Positions 32,409 through 46,020 of a stretch of 64,000 bases of DNA are shown piece by piece. Source of the stretch: Polytrichum commune (taxonomy: Eukaryota > Streptophyta > Polytrichopsida > Polytrichales > Polytrichaceae); NCBI GenBank assembly GCA_950295325.1, contig OX485803.1:59349554-59413553 (forward strand), given 5' to 3'. The notes under the pieces are model-generated. The model saw only the letters and a list, made by a program, of their open reading frames with translations. It did not search any database and had not been told where the DNA came from. A program made the translations under genes and the position numbers. Position 1 is the stretch's first letter. Every line of letters starts with the position of its first letter.

Positions 32409-34847
32409 ACAACACTATTTAAAAAAAACATGAGCATAACACAACACAATGCAATTCGACAAAAAACCACGCTATGATATCAAATTCTTGAATTAAATAA
32501 ACATTTTAATTTTGTTTATTAGTCGGTAAATAACAATTGGTTTTTTCTTATATGTTCCATTTTTTAATGATCTTGAATAGATAAAGACAACTGACTTCAA
32601 AAACTTGCCGGAACTTACTCCTAAGCCTAATTCTCATAAATCTTATATGTGTGAATAGATCTTTAAGTATTTAAAAAAAAATTAATCATATAGGCCTCTA
32701 GGGTTTTTCTAGACGTTATGAGTATTCTTACTATAGAGTTTTTTTTTAATATAGCCAACTCTGTAGCTACATCACAACCGGCCACAATCCTACAAGTTTT
32801 ATATTTCTAGGTAAATATTCAACTCTGATTTCTAATCCAATGAGTTTAACTTCATCCTAAAATTCTAGCATAAAGTCATATATACCTCTATGACACAACT
32901 CACCAAATCTTCTATTTTTTTTCTTCTTTAGGATAATGTAGGTTTATAAATAATCATGTTAGAGGTTAGGCCACCTTGGGATGCCTTATAGTAACTAAAT
33001 TCCATTATAATGGTCTAAATTGTTTAAATCTACGACAACTGAGTTTGGGGTTCTCAAATCAATGATAAATCAATGATTTTCAAATCTTTCATGGGCACTA
33101 TCAATTGGTAATTTTCAATGAGAGTCACCAATAGTTGAATTGTAGAATTCTTTTTCTAAGTTCCAGCAATATTGTTGATGAAAAAATATGTCTATATAAT
33201 ATGCAGTGGACACAAGTACACTCACTTGTCCAACACCTCAAATCGACAATCTTAGTACACTATACTTGACCATGTCCTCAACCTCCTCTTTCCATTCTTT
33301 GCAAATTTCTTTCAAATCCACAAACCCAATTAAAACGTGCATATTTTCAACACTTGGACAATCTCCCTTCATCTTTCAATCCTCCTTGGAAAAATAAACA
33401 AAATATCAACATTCACTACATGATGAAAATGTTATGAAGTTTTCGCATTGAAAACTATGAACACCGCATTGAATGTGTCTTTAATATATTATTAAACTAC
33501 ATGTAAATATGTTGCTTACAATAGAGATGAAGTATTCTGATACATATGAGTATTCACCAAATCCGTAATCATATATTTGGAGGAGCCAACGGAATGCTAC
33601 ATTAGAATTAGAAGTTATTTGTTAATCACTTCACCTTAATCAAATCGCCTTGATATTATGATGAATCTCACTCATGTAACATATATGTAATATTTTAACA
33701 ATAAAAAAGTAAAAGTGTACACCAAATCTTCAAAATTTGATGAATCATAAGCATATCAAGTAATTTGTGGTCTAAGGTTCAATATTATGATGGTTGTTAA
33801 CTAAAGATTGGGTTAATTACAACCTCACCTACCTATCGTTTGATATTTATCGAAGGTCGTTACTAATGTGTTACTATATAAATTATATTATTACCAAAAT
33901 TTAGAATATTGTTAAAACTAACTTAATTCTAATTCAATGACACTACTTAATAAGCCAATATGTAATTTTTAGGCACATATTTTATTATATATTTCATATG
34001 ATATTTAGTATTTTATCATATATTATGTCACTATAATATGCTTTCTACATACATTCAAACAATTTTATGCATAATTTTACAAATATTTCCAACTCAATAT
34101 AAATTATATAATTTAAGTTTTTCTACATTATTATAAATTCCAACAAATTTAGAGATTTTAGTTATTTTATTCAAGTAAACCTATGATTATCCAATAAATA
34201 TTGTCACTCTATAATTTTCCAACTACTCATTCTTTAAAGTACACAAAACCTAGATATGACCAAGGCTTGTTTATATTCAAATTGAAATAATACCTTGGTC
34301 TAAACAAGGTTAGGTTCGTATTGGATTAATAATATCTTGGTCTAACTAAGGTTTGGTTCATTCTCCACCATTAATACTTTGGTGTAACGAATATTTGGTT
34401 CATAATATTAAATGTTGATCATTTCTTATTACAAATCTAATTGATTAATAAGGCGTATGTGTTGGGTTAAACCATCCAAAACTTTCACAAACCAAGATGT
34501 GGTTACAATTTTTATCAAAAATTTAGTCATACATTTTTAAGTTCAGTGGAAACCAATGTATTGTCACATATTTATAAGCTACCTTACCTCACATGTCTTA
34601 TACAATTCCTCAATAATAGAAACAAATCTTATGATATTACAGTCATAAGAAAAAACAGAGAAAAACTAAAATTTAAATCTTTTGTATAGGTTTAGATCGA
34701 CAAAATATAAAATATTTTTTAGGTGGAGAAAAGGAGAGTTGCCAAACCTTTATTTGGTGCATAAAAGATCATGAATGAATTAAGAAATTCGTAATAGCAA
34801 AGTACTAGGTGCGCCAAACTTCCAAATGAATGAATCAAATGCTTGGA
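32409..34847. other. No gene recognised
   Basis: Very AT-rich. A GGTTTGGTTCA/TTGGTCTAA motif recurs several times around 34260-34400. Nothing else was seen. Confidence 0.45.
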
Positions 34848-35160
34848 ATGTGCTTGCATTTATTTAAAGAAATTGAAATGTTGAATTTAGTGACAATGTT
34901 AAAAATCATCTCCAAACTTTTATGGCAACCTTGAGGTTGTTGGTTTTAAAAGTAAAGTAAGACATTCATTAGGTTAATTACATTTTTGTGTGAACTTCCC
35001 ACTCATATTATTACAAACAAAGATGTTATTATTTATGCCAAAATACCATGGTTATAGGATGCTAGTGGGTGTATCTCCAAATATTTTGCCAACCTCACTG
35101 CTCAAAAGTTACTGCTCACGCTCACATGTTAGCACTCCCCGGCAATGACCTCACCTTCAT
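34848..35160 (+). repeat. Dispersed repeat, copy 2 of 2
   Basis: Matches 20030-20330 on the same strand, including CTCATATTATT, AAAGATGTTATTATTTATGCC and GGTTATAGGATGCTAGTGG. Diverged by substitutions and small indels. Confidence 0.7.
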
Positions 35161-36140
35161 TAACAACAAATGGGATCCTATAAAAGTTATGCCATTTAAT
35201 ATTTGGCAAGGTTTACTTGAATCTGCCAAAATTGCTTGGGAGAGAGACTTACCCAACGAGGACAAGACCTTCATTTACGACAACATCCTCCTCTTATTCG
35301 ATTGGTCTTGGGGAGATAATAACCAGTGTTGGATTTGTGTTGTCATTTTCCTTATACCAATTTGGTATAAAAAATAAGGTTTTTTATTTTAAAAAATCAA
35401 TAGGATATGGTCAGTTTTTTTTGTTGTTGTTTTGGGTGGTGAAATATAGCCAAAAATGTGTTTTTTTTTAAAATTTCAAAGTTTGTTAGAATTCATACCA
35501 AATTTGGCAAAGGCACCTATTTTGAGCGCTTTTATCTACCTTTAATAAATTTCTTCCATTTATGACAATGTCATTCAAAACATGGATGAAATTGATTCGC
35601 TCTTTATTTTCTCGGTGCTACCTCGCCAAAAACACACAAAAATTGCAGGGAAAAAAAGCTAGTATACATATTTGAGGATATTTTATCTTCAATATCATTT
35701 GGATCTATAAACCGTGCAAGAACCTTCCGTGAAACTTCATACCTAGGTAAAATCCCCTAAGATCGCCCTAGTTTAAACGTGATATCCAATAACATCGATC
35801 CAAATAATAACTCAGGTATACAAAGATCCTTTGATCTTCAGATATTCGCCAAAAATCAATGTTTGACTGCTACTGCGTTTTCGATACCAGTCGGGTAGGC
35901 CCTTAACACTATCATCGATGTTGATTATTGATAACATCCATTCACTTACATAGCCTTTGCGGGTTAAAATACAATTTCTACTAGTAAAGCTTGGAACCCC
36001 ACTAGATCTTTCTCTCTTTGGTGATGCCCACATGGTACTCTCATTATGGGAACATAATGTTGCACTTTTGTGGTGCATTCGGAGGTGTGCAAGCTCTTCC
36101 ATACCTACATTATAGTGGTGACTGGAGGTGTGGCCGGCCT
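35161..36140. other. No gene recognised
   Basis: The short ORF at 35069-35377 overlaps the dispersed repeat and shows no known domain. The rest is AT-rich. Confidence 0.4.
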
Positions 36141-36147
36141 TTCGGGG

Positions 36148-36201
36148 GTTAAGTTAGTACTAGCGGGTAGCCCGTAACGTAACTTAACTTAACTAACCCC
36201 G
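36148..36201. repeat. Imperfect inverted repeat
   Basis: GGGGTTAAGTTAGTACTAG pairs imperfectly with TAACTTAACTTAACTAACCCC across a GC-rich loop. The string CCCGTAACGTA occurs twice here. Confidence 0.6.
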
Positions 36202-36240
36202 GCCCGTAACGTAGTTGGCGTTGCAGGAAGTAAGCTCTGC

Positions 36241-36579
36241 ATGGGTGGGGAGGGGAGGGGAGCCTTGAATGGCCCCGCTCGAGAAGGACGTGATGTTGGG
36301 GTTTCCTTACACGATCAGAGCGGGAAGAGGATGAAGTCTGTACTGTGTAGTTCAAGCAAACTTAATGCTAATTCATGGGAGTGTAAATTATCATGTGATG
36401 GCTCGCCGTGGTCGTGGACTCCTCGTCCTCGATGGACTTTGCGCACAATCTTAAGAATCGTTGAATGCAATTATTGTACCCAGCGGGATGTAAGGGATGC
36501 GATGCGGGATTTAAGAGAGATGGGGAAGGCAGCTGCTGAAGTGTCAAGCTTCGACGGCCATTACGATGATGGCTACTAG
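36241..36579 (+). CDS. Possible small ORF, 112 codons
   Basis: Open in a locally GC-richer stretch. The second half (CTQRDVRDAMRDLREMGKAA, ending FDGHYDDGY) looks protein-like, with helical charge periodicity and an acidic end. A CAG lies just upstream (GTTGCAG), so it could be the last exon of a gene. No family is recognised, no second exon was found, and no other copy exists in the window. Confidence 0.2.
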   Translation: MGGEGRGALNGPAREGRDVGVSLHDQSGKRMKSVLCSSSKLNANSWECKLSCDGSPWSWTPRPRWTLRTILRIVECNYCTQRDVRDAMRDLREMGKAAAEVSSFDGHYDDGY

Positions 36580-39500
36580 CTAATTAATTAACACAATCTC
36601 CAGGTTAAGATTTGGCTAACCGCAGTAGGTACAACCATCCTTGCAAATCAGATTCTCATAAGGACGAACTTACACCGAGTTCGCGGTCAACATTAACTCC
36701 CTCCCCTCCACCACTATTATAGCCTCGAGTCACTGCTGCTGGCCATGGGAGGGAGACTAACTTACTACAATCAAGCCTGGGCTCCATCAAGCCGTGGAGC
36801 TGTAACTTAATTAGTAGTCTATGAAGTTTCGAGAGTTTAGCTTGAGTAGTTATGGTGATAATGGCAGCCCACACGACCCGCTTGACATGCTTTCGCCTGA
36901 CCACGTAAGTTACAAAGACTTATTGAACCTAGCTACAACATCTTAACATGATATCATAAACAAGCTCCGAGACGACGTAAGCTTGATAAAATCATGTTAA
37001 GTCCGTAATCTCATTGGCCTATAATTTATTACCAGCCACAGCTTGCGAGATGTTATTTCAGATGATCAGTCTATTTAGCACAAAGTCTAAAATGACAATC
37101 TAGAGTCCTTTTGACATGTTAAAAAGAAACCATTGAAATGGAGGGAAAATTCAGCAAATTTAGTGCAAATCATGAATTACCATATCACTGATTTGCATCA
37201 CCTTGTATATTACACATTGTACTTACCTAATTAGTTATTGTAGGGGACGCCACACACGCTTAAAAACACCGGTTTGAAAACGGAGTTTGGTAAAGCAAGG
37301 TAACCTAATTTTGGTCTCGACATGTGCCGGACTTTGAGGAGCTCGGTTTCAAAGTCGGTCTCTAGTTATTGTTTTCTTCGTTTAACTGTCCGTTGCCAGC
37401 TCCGCACGGAAACAAAGATTTTGAAAGCCTTGCAAACCCATCGTCTTGGATGAGGGTTGAGAATGAACGTTTATACCCAATAAAAGAGAGACCAACCTTG
37501 AAACCAAGCTCCTTGAAATTAAACACATGTCAAGGCTGAGGTTTTTTTTCTTTTTTTTACCTTGGCTTCGATATCGACGTTTTCAAACAATGTAGGGCTT
37601 CCACAGTGTGGCTTCCACAGTGTGGCTTCACCACCTATGAGCCAGCTATGCCCCCCTCCCCGCCCCTTCCTTCCCTTCCCTTATCCACTCGCCAGGAGAT
37701 CCTCCTCAACATAGAAAACAGAATCAACTTAAAAAGCTGCAATTACAAGTCTGGATTACATCATCAGGTGTCCCTTCTACTTGCAGACATGACGCGAAGG
37801 TCATTTTCTCCAATGCAAGAGTTGACTGCTGTAAGTATGTAATCTCCTCCGTGCACAAACCGCTGCCAGCACTCGAAGATGTTCCTCCCTGCCACGTGGG
37901 AACTTGGAAGTAAGTACTTACACAAGCCTGGTGAAATAAGTTGGTTACTTGCGGTCTGCATAGATGCAGTTCCCAGAATTAGCTACCCGAACTTCAATCC
38001 AACTAAATCTTCCTGGCCGGGAGGAGGACTAGCAGTCAAACACCTAGTAACATGACACACCTCATGCATCCAGTATGCATGACAAAGTGTGGAAGACAAG
38101 CCTGCAGGCAACCTCCTCAGTCTCTGTTAACATTCCACCACACCAACACTTTACCGGTCTGCCACTTTTGGCTACAAAAGTGCCGGAAGCAAGGCACGGA
38201 TGTATTGCATATTGTATTATAAGCGCACCTGTCCTCCGTCCGACCACCATGTCATGCAACCCAAAGAGTTTTGGGAAGTCGACTTGACCTAAAATGAGTT
38301 TAAACTTGTTTGAATTGCTAGTCTATGGAGGCACATGTGAGATAGATTGAGCACAAATCTAAGCGGGTGCTTTTTGGATATGCATGGGTCGTGGAAGAGA
38401 GGCACACTTGTCCCTATAAGGATACGAGACCTAGGCAACTCGTCTTGCGTCGGTGAATTTCTTAGTAAATCTATGATGTGGTAGATTTCCAAATTTTTTA
38501 AGGATTCAAGGCAATTTTTCACCGATGCAAGATGAGTTGCCTAAGTCTCATATGCTTGTAGTGTGTGTTCAACAATTCCCTCTCGTCACAAAGCGGCTCA
38601 AGTACAACTGTTAGTGCAACCACATCAATTTGGACATAAGAACTATAGTGGATGACAAATGGGTGTTGTGTACAAGTTGGTAGACAACACATTTGCTTGA
38701 CTTCAGTTCCTCACACATGCCCATTCTCCATCCATATAAAACATCATCAACATACGTGAAAGTCAGTGAAAAAGGGCAAGATGGTTAGGTTACTCGTATA
38801 ATATGTGGCCCTATTGTGGGGCACTTCCACTGCAAGGATTGAGGATTGTCGCCAACTTGCCACTAGTTCTTTGTCACTACGAGGTAGATTCTAGGGATCC
38901 GAATTGAACACAATAATAACAAATTTGGATACCTAAATCTACCTTGTAGTAGCGACGACCCTTGATTCTTGTAATGTTCCAACCCCACATACAATTATGA
39001 TTGTTGGATCAGATTGGCATTAGTCTCATCCAATGCACAATTGGAAACCAAAAAAAAACCATTTTAACTTTTAGAGTTAGACTATTGAAATCGAGTCGCA
39101 AAAACTATAAGAGGTCAAAGTGAAAAGCCTCTATATTTCCTTAAAACCATCACATGTATACACCCTCCCATTTGTGTTGATTATTGAACTTATGCCCCCT
39201 CCTCATTTGACTTTAGTGAAGCTTAAAAGTTGGTTCTAAAAACACAGCCTACACACCATCGACATTATTTAGTGCCGAGCCTAGTTGGCAAATGATGTGG
39301 CATGGCTTAAAAGTGGAGGTTTTAAGCCTCAAGCACCAACCCTCCCATCGGTACCTAGACATGAGGCAAGAATATAGGACTTTTAAAAGTGTCGCCTCCC
39401 GCCCTTGTGGTTGGTTGCGTTTTAGTCTTAGCTATGAGGGCATGAGGAGCTCCATTAACAAAACCCGATGGTAAGATAGATGAGTAGTAAGGGATTTGGG

Positions 39501-42500
39501 TATGGGACAAAAACTATTCAACATTCATTGCTTGGTAGATAAAACCATGAACATGTGTGAAAGCTACTTAACTAAAACCTACTCAAAAATCTCCGGAGCA
39601 AGTTCTTGTAGGTGCATTGGGATAGCCGGATGCCTCCCCTATAGCTGAGGGAGCTTTACCCGGGTTTTAAGAAAGACTTTGGTTATTTGGTAAAGTCAGG
39701 TGGAAAGGGGGCATTAGAATGATATCTATGTTTTGAAAGCATACACCAATCTCCTCATAACACGTGCCTATTTCATGTCTCTTTCATATCATGTGTTAAC
39801 TACCAGCCTTCCCATACACCACACAACAGCAGATTTCCAACCTTTTTCCAATAAAAGAACAACCACATACCTTAAAATAAGCTTACATATCAAGACAACT
39901 GCATTCTTTTTTTCCCCTTCATCAAACAGCTAAGATAAGTTAAGTGGTGTCCGGAAACTAGGGGCTACCTAGGTGCCATGGCCCATATATCTATTTTACT
40001 AATTGTTTCCTGGATCTCCCTCATTATGGTTAACATTGTCTTAATTGATATTCGGGCACAGCTTTGTCTGGCAAAGAAAATTCACAATCTCAACTGGAAA
40101 CCTGTGACAGTACTACACCATTTATAGTATTTAGTGTCACGTACACTATTGGCAAATAAACCTGAACTAGATGTTTAGAGCTCTCAAAGTGTCACGTCCG
40201 CTAATTGTCAACACAATACTATTCGTTAAAAGAAGTAACTATTTGAAGTGAAAAAAAATATGTGTTGTTATATTTAGCACAACACATTGGGATACTTGAG
40301 ATGATAGTTTGGTGTTTTAATATGCAAGTGTATTGTTAAGCATACTAATGGTAGTGTCATGTGTTTATCTTTAATAGGTAAGAGGAAGATATTCTTGAGC
40401 ATACTAACGTCAAGTGTTATTTGCGTACACTTTTAGTCAACTTGTAAACCATTGTGTAAGATAGGCATACATCTCATAACACTATCACACATACCCATGG
40501 CAAGATATTAGTAAGCGCACTTGAAAGTCGAGTGTCATGAGGTGACACTAATGATGAAGTTGTTGATCATTATTTTAACCTAACCTACATTTCAAAATAG
40601 GGTAAGTGACACTATCACGCATGTAACACCACATACCATAAACGGTCTAAGGAAAACGTGCCTAATTTGATTACTTATCTTAATTGGACATCTATATTGA
40701 GTGGTATGTGGTTTGGTGTGGCTCCAAGAACGGATACCAAAAAGACATGTGTTTAAAAGAAAGTGGACTATGCACTAAAATATGATAACCATTTTAGGTT
40801 CAATAATCAACATAATTGAGGGGACCTATATAACCACTTAATGAGCACAAAATGTTTGATTTGTTGATGAACAAGATATGCATATGAGCTCTAGAAACTA
40901 CGAAGAAAAGTGGCGAGAACCTCAGTTTGGACGTGCTAACCATCTTGTACCAATTGCATGCAATGTTCAAAATTGAAAACCTCATAGGAGTTTCATTTTG
41001 AAGGGCTCTCAAATTTCAGCCCTTCAAGCGAAATCGAAGACTTTAATCCAAGAATATAGAAACAAAATACAAAACTCATATTAAACTTGTGCATGAACTA
41101 TACGGTACATGTTTCCAATACAATGTGAAGAATTAAGGATCAACCATCTAACTCCACTTCTTGTAGTGACAGTGCCCTGCGCTTGTTGGTTCTTGTGGCG
41201 GGCAGATTATAATGAGGACTTCAAATGACGTCTTCATTTTCAATTTGGGGTTGCATTTTGAAGGGTTGTTTTGAGAGGTGTATAGTTTGAAGGGCCAAAT
41301 CGTGTTTGAAGGGCATTGAAGACTTCAATCTTGAACACTGATCGCGTGTTTTGTATACCACGAGAAGTGAGCGCTAGTTGGAAAAAGTAAACCATGTAAG
41401 ACCCATCTAGCTACCTCCTTAGTACTCCTTAGACATAATAATTACTGCTGATGACAGCCAAACAGTGTAGTAGAAGATGTTTTTGCAAGAGTCAAATTGT
41501 AGGCTGTCCATTGTGTGTTCAGCTATTTCCGGTGGCCTATCATGAGTTCCTCCACCCTTGAACTTGACGTCCCCGGTGAGAGGAGGCTAAGTAGCCAGCC
41601 AGCAGGCGGCTGTACACTGCCTGAGTCGCTGAAGTTCACCAACTTTTGCCAAACAATCATGATTATCTTTGTGTAAAAGCACGTCAAATCTGATTATCAC
41701 TACGTATTCTCAGTTCTGACAACCTTAAACCCTGACACTTTGAAACCCATTATTTCTATTATGGGTAAACTCACAGCTCAAATCATGTAAACGGGGAAAA
41801 TAAATATCGAATTAAGACCTTCACGGGAACTCCATTATTTCAACTATGAATTGGAACTCCTTCTTTTCACTAAAGAAAGCGTCAGGCCTCTGAGGTCCCA
41901 ATGCCTCATAATGTACACGAGGTAAGTAGTCAATAACACCTGAGTATTTCTATTTTCATTTTTTTTTGAAAGTAAATGAAACAGTTTAGCTCGTAGCAAA
42001 ATATAATAAAAGGTCATTGGGACTCAGAGAGAGAGAGAGAGAGGCAGCTCTTTCGGGTGTACATAATGGAACCAAACAATTCCAAAGGAGGTCAAGTTCA
42101 ATGTCACTTTTGTAGATTGGACCTTTAACATGAGTGTTAGACCCTTTAAATATCATTAATGAAAACTTGTTTTTCTTTTCTAATTTTTTTCTTCCAAATC
42201 AAGTGAGCGGTGTTGGCTACAATCATAGATGTCATGAAGCCACATATGAACGTCATCAAAACCTTCATCCAAGATTAAACATATTTGACCATATTTTGGC
42301 AATTTCGTATTAAAGCTTTTATGGGTGTTCTCGGGTGATTTCATTCATGACAAAACATGAAAAAAAAAACATTGAAGTAGTTTACGTTTCACTTTTGAGA
42401 ATGAAGACATTGCAACTTGTCATATTTCTATAATCCACTCTCAAAAAGACAACTCTCAATGGGGCTTCAATTATGAGCAAATCAAATCTTCACTTGTGAC

Positions 42501-44035
42501 ACCTTCAATATGTCCTAAAAATAACCACATGGAAGTTTGAAAATTGTTCTTTGATAACTTTCAATCTACATAATTAGATTTCTCATATGTTCTCAATCTC
42601 ACTTCACCCTCACCCCCTATTGTATTATTCTTTTCCTTAGGGTGCAGGAGCATGAGGCTTAGCAATGTTATTTGAAGTAATGCAAGGGTTAGGTACTTTT
42701 ACTCACCAACTTAGAGGTAGATTTATGAGATACCAACAAAAGAATACAAGGTTAGGGCATGTAATATTTTGCACTTCTTTAGGTCATAGGCATTATTATG
42801 ATGGCCTCTAGTTATTAATTCCCCCCCCCCTAGTTTAGAGTTCTATGTGGTCCCCAAAAAAATTTGACAACCTTTCTTGATAGATCATTATTAGACTTTT
42901 ATTCAAGAAGAGTCTTTTGCTTATGTATTCAATGATTACAACCAAATCAATTTCTTAGGTACATTTGAGCATTAACCTATTGGACATCGCAAATGCTGCA
43001 AGATGCCCTTGATTATTTTCTGTTAATGTCAAACAAACCCATAGGTTTCAACCACTATAATGACATGGTTGAAACAATACGTAGATTTCAACCACGACAA
43101 GAATAACATATGACAAAGTCTTTAACATAATCATCAAGTTATTCCAAAATAGACATCAATATAATTGTTAAGACCTAGGAATGATAACCTTTTTGCCTAA
43201 ATGGACAACCTAAGTAAGCTAGCATATTTAGAGTAAGCTTAATTCAAAAAAGAAAGCTAGATCCAATAATAAGGCATATGGAATCAGTCCATTACCTATT
43301 GTTCCTTGATGGCTATTGATTCTTCATATTGGGATGGTCCCATAGAGAGCTTAACAATATTATGAAAGCACCCTTCGAGAGTATACTCCCCATGGTTCAA
43401 TGTCGTTGGGAAACTTTTGAAGGTTGAGAGTGAGGTACTTCTTCTCTTGGAGAAGTACAGTTGCATGCTTGTGACATAGTTGTTACATACTAGAGTGGCT
43501 GGTATCAAAGGTGGCTCTCATGAACTCCAAAAAACTTGGCAATGGACAGATGGCGTCTGAAGTGACTGTAATATTCGACCCATCTCCTGGGGCTTCGCTC
43601 CGTCTGCTCTTTCCAGCCTAATTCTCCGGTGCAATGGCAACACTGCTCTCAAGTCGAGTGCATGGTATTCATTCCCTAAGATTGGCTCCTTTTGGAAAGA
43701 CATTGGATAGGTAACAACGACCACTTGAACGCTGTAGGGCGACCATGCTGTCCATTGCCACAAGGACTTTCCCAACACACTCTAGCTAGTCTCTCAGTCC
43801 CATTCGCTTTATGGACTCAGTTCTGGAGTCTGATGAGACTGAGAGGTTGACAGAGTCATATGTGGGAATGGACCCACTAATTTTGGTTAGGCAATGAATG
43901 GTCCATTTGTGCCTGGGAAATTCACAACAAGGGGGGTGACTTGTACAAATCCCTCATGAAAAGAAGGCCGTGTGTCGAGAGGACACTTAAAAGCCCCATC
44001 ACAAGGTTAGCTGTTGTTTCCCCATGTGTGATCAG
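36580..44035. other. No gene recognised
   Basis: Mixed composition with short ORFs. There is a tandem GCTTCCACAGTGTG pair near 37598-37625, a (GA)n tract near 42027-42042 and a C-run near 42820. No coding similarity was seen. Confidence 0.35.
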
Positions 44036-44370
44036 CAAGAGTTCTAGCTGCAACCCAGTGCCCACTGCTGGGTTAATGGCAATATATCTCATGCTCACAA
44101 ATTCGTTCCAACAAAAACAACTTTAAGTGCACCTGCACGGAAAGGTAGACTTACATTAGGTTTCCTTATAATTTCCATCTATTTTTGTGTAACAACACTT
44201 TGGAGGAAAAACTGGTTCTGGTGCAGCGAAAGTTCCAGCTGCAACCCACTGATGAACTAGGTAAAGGCAAAAACTTCCGACCATGCTCACAAATTCGTTC
44301 CAACCATAGCTAACTTTTAGTGCGCATGTACAGAAAGGTACCTAGTACAGTAGGTTTCCTTCCCTTCCTA
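44036..44370 (+). repeat. Tandem duplication of about 145 bp
   Basis: 44036-44180 and 44225-44370 share AGCTGCAACCCA, ATGCTCACAAATTCGTTCC, a GAAAGGTA block and TAGGTTTCCTT in the same order. Non-coding. Confidence 0.75.
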
Positions 44371-44812
44371 CTACTTACAGTAGCTTCAAAGGATTCCAAA
44401 AGAGAGAGGTACTCTACTCCTGTCAGTCATATACTCTGAACCTACTAAGTTTTCACTGCAGCAATCCTATAACTAGCATGCAGTTGGCTACTAGCTGATG
44501 TAGTATGCAAGTAGGTGGATGGAGTCTTCATAAACTCTCCCTCCATGTAAACAGATAGAAGAAGCTGGAAGGAGCGAATGCCTTTTATGAGGAGCGGGTA
44601 GGACTTTAGGGCTTGCCTGCGGAGACGGCCGACCTGGCGTATCAGTCTCGGGTAAAGAGCCTTGCAAGAGTCTAGGGCATGATATCCTTGTGGCTGCAAC
44701 GCAGACGCCCATCACTCAACTCGTGCAGGCCTTTAAATGCTGCCTTCCAACAACGGCCGCACCCGCTTCGTTGTCTTTGTATAATAACTCACTCGGGAAA
44801 CTTGAAAGCTGG

Positions 44813-46020
44813 TATATTTAAGCCTGGGATGTGTGCGCACATTTCATCTGCAACTCCAGAGTTTGCCGGGACGAGCTCTCTGTTCTTGAAGAGGAAATTT
44901 CTTCCAAGCTTACTGTGGGTGCTTTGAACTTGGATCATACTTTTTCTGAAGTTGATGTTTTCTCAAGCCCATGTTTGATTCCGAGGACGTGGGGGCAAAG
45001 TCAATGTGCATTCACTACTTTCGATCTGTAATCAAGTGCATGGTAGCAAGTTCTCTGTGTGAATGTGTGGTGAAGTAGAATTCATTGCGAGCTGGTGTGC
45101 AGAGTCGTTGTGATGTAGTGGAATATAATGAGGGGATGGGAGACTAGGTTGCGTAGTAATTCATCAGCTCAGGTGGTTTGCGCTTCTGGAGGTGACCCGA
45201 AGTTTGATTTGAGCTGAATGTGAGACAGCTGCGCTTCTAAGATCTGTTGCCCCTATGTTGTGAGCCTGACTTCGCAGACGAATTGCCATCGCTAGACTAG
45301 TAATCCCCCACAGTCCACTGAGCTGGTGGCATATGGGTCGAGACAGGTGTCAAGCTCGATCGATCAGAACCTCATTTGGATTTCGGTGCAGCCGAGTGTT
45401 TAATATTGTCCTGTGGAGTTGTTGTGCAGGGCTGCTGCATGTTGGGAGTCCTTGTTGAGTTATAACTTATAGTCACTTGTTGAGTTATAACATACGCGTG
45501 GTTATGGGGTTGGGGGGAAACGCTCTCGAGGCATGTGATGTTGGTGGTGCTCTATCAGATGACTATGCCAGTGCGTGGTGTTGCCATCAGATTGAGCCGC
45601 GCCAATATCACATCCTTAAAATTCTTTCGTGCTTGTGCAGCCTGGCGACCAGCAACCGAGTCCCCTTTCTGGATAATGGTGCAGCAGAACAAGCAGATTG
45701 TGGTCAGGAGAAGCTGACCAGTCGAGCAAGATTGTTTTTCTTCACTATCAACTTGGCAAGCAGCTCGGGAGTGAATTACGGGAGTCTGATATGTTTCATT
45801 GTCCACGTTTCCGAGTCTACATTTCGACCGATCAGTGTTTGGGACTCGGGAAAGGTCCACTGTTTTGCCGATTAAGGCATTTGCTACAGTCCTCAAATAA
45901 AGGCCCAATGTATGATATTTCATCCGGCGTGACTTCTTATTGTGTATTTATTTCACTGGAATGATTTCTGTACTTTGTTTCACGTATTGTATTTGACCTG
46001 TATGAAACGAATGGCATGTT
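44813..46020 (+). ncRNA. Possible non-coding transcript unit (weak)
   Basis: TATATTTAAG at 44813-44822 lies in a GC-richer block. AATAAA at 45896-45901 is followed by T-rich sequence. Between them are only short ORFs (longest about 130 codons, no domain). The pattern fits a Pol II transcript, but these signals are common by chance. A short direct repeat (TTGTTGAGTTATAAC) occurs at 45450-45495. Confidence 0.2.
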
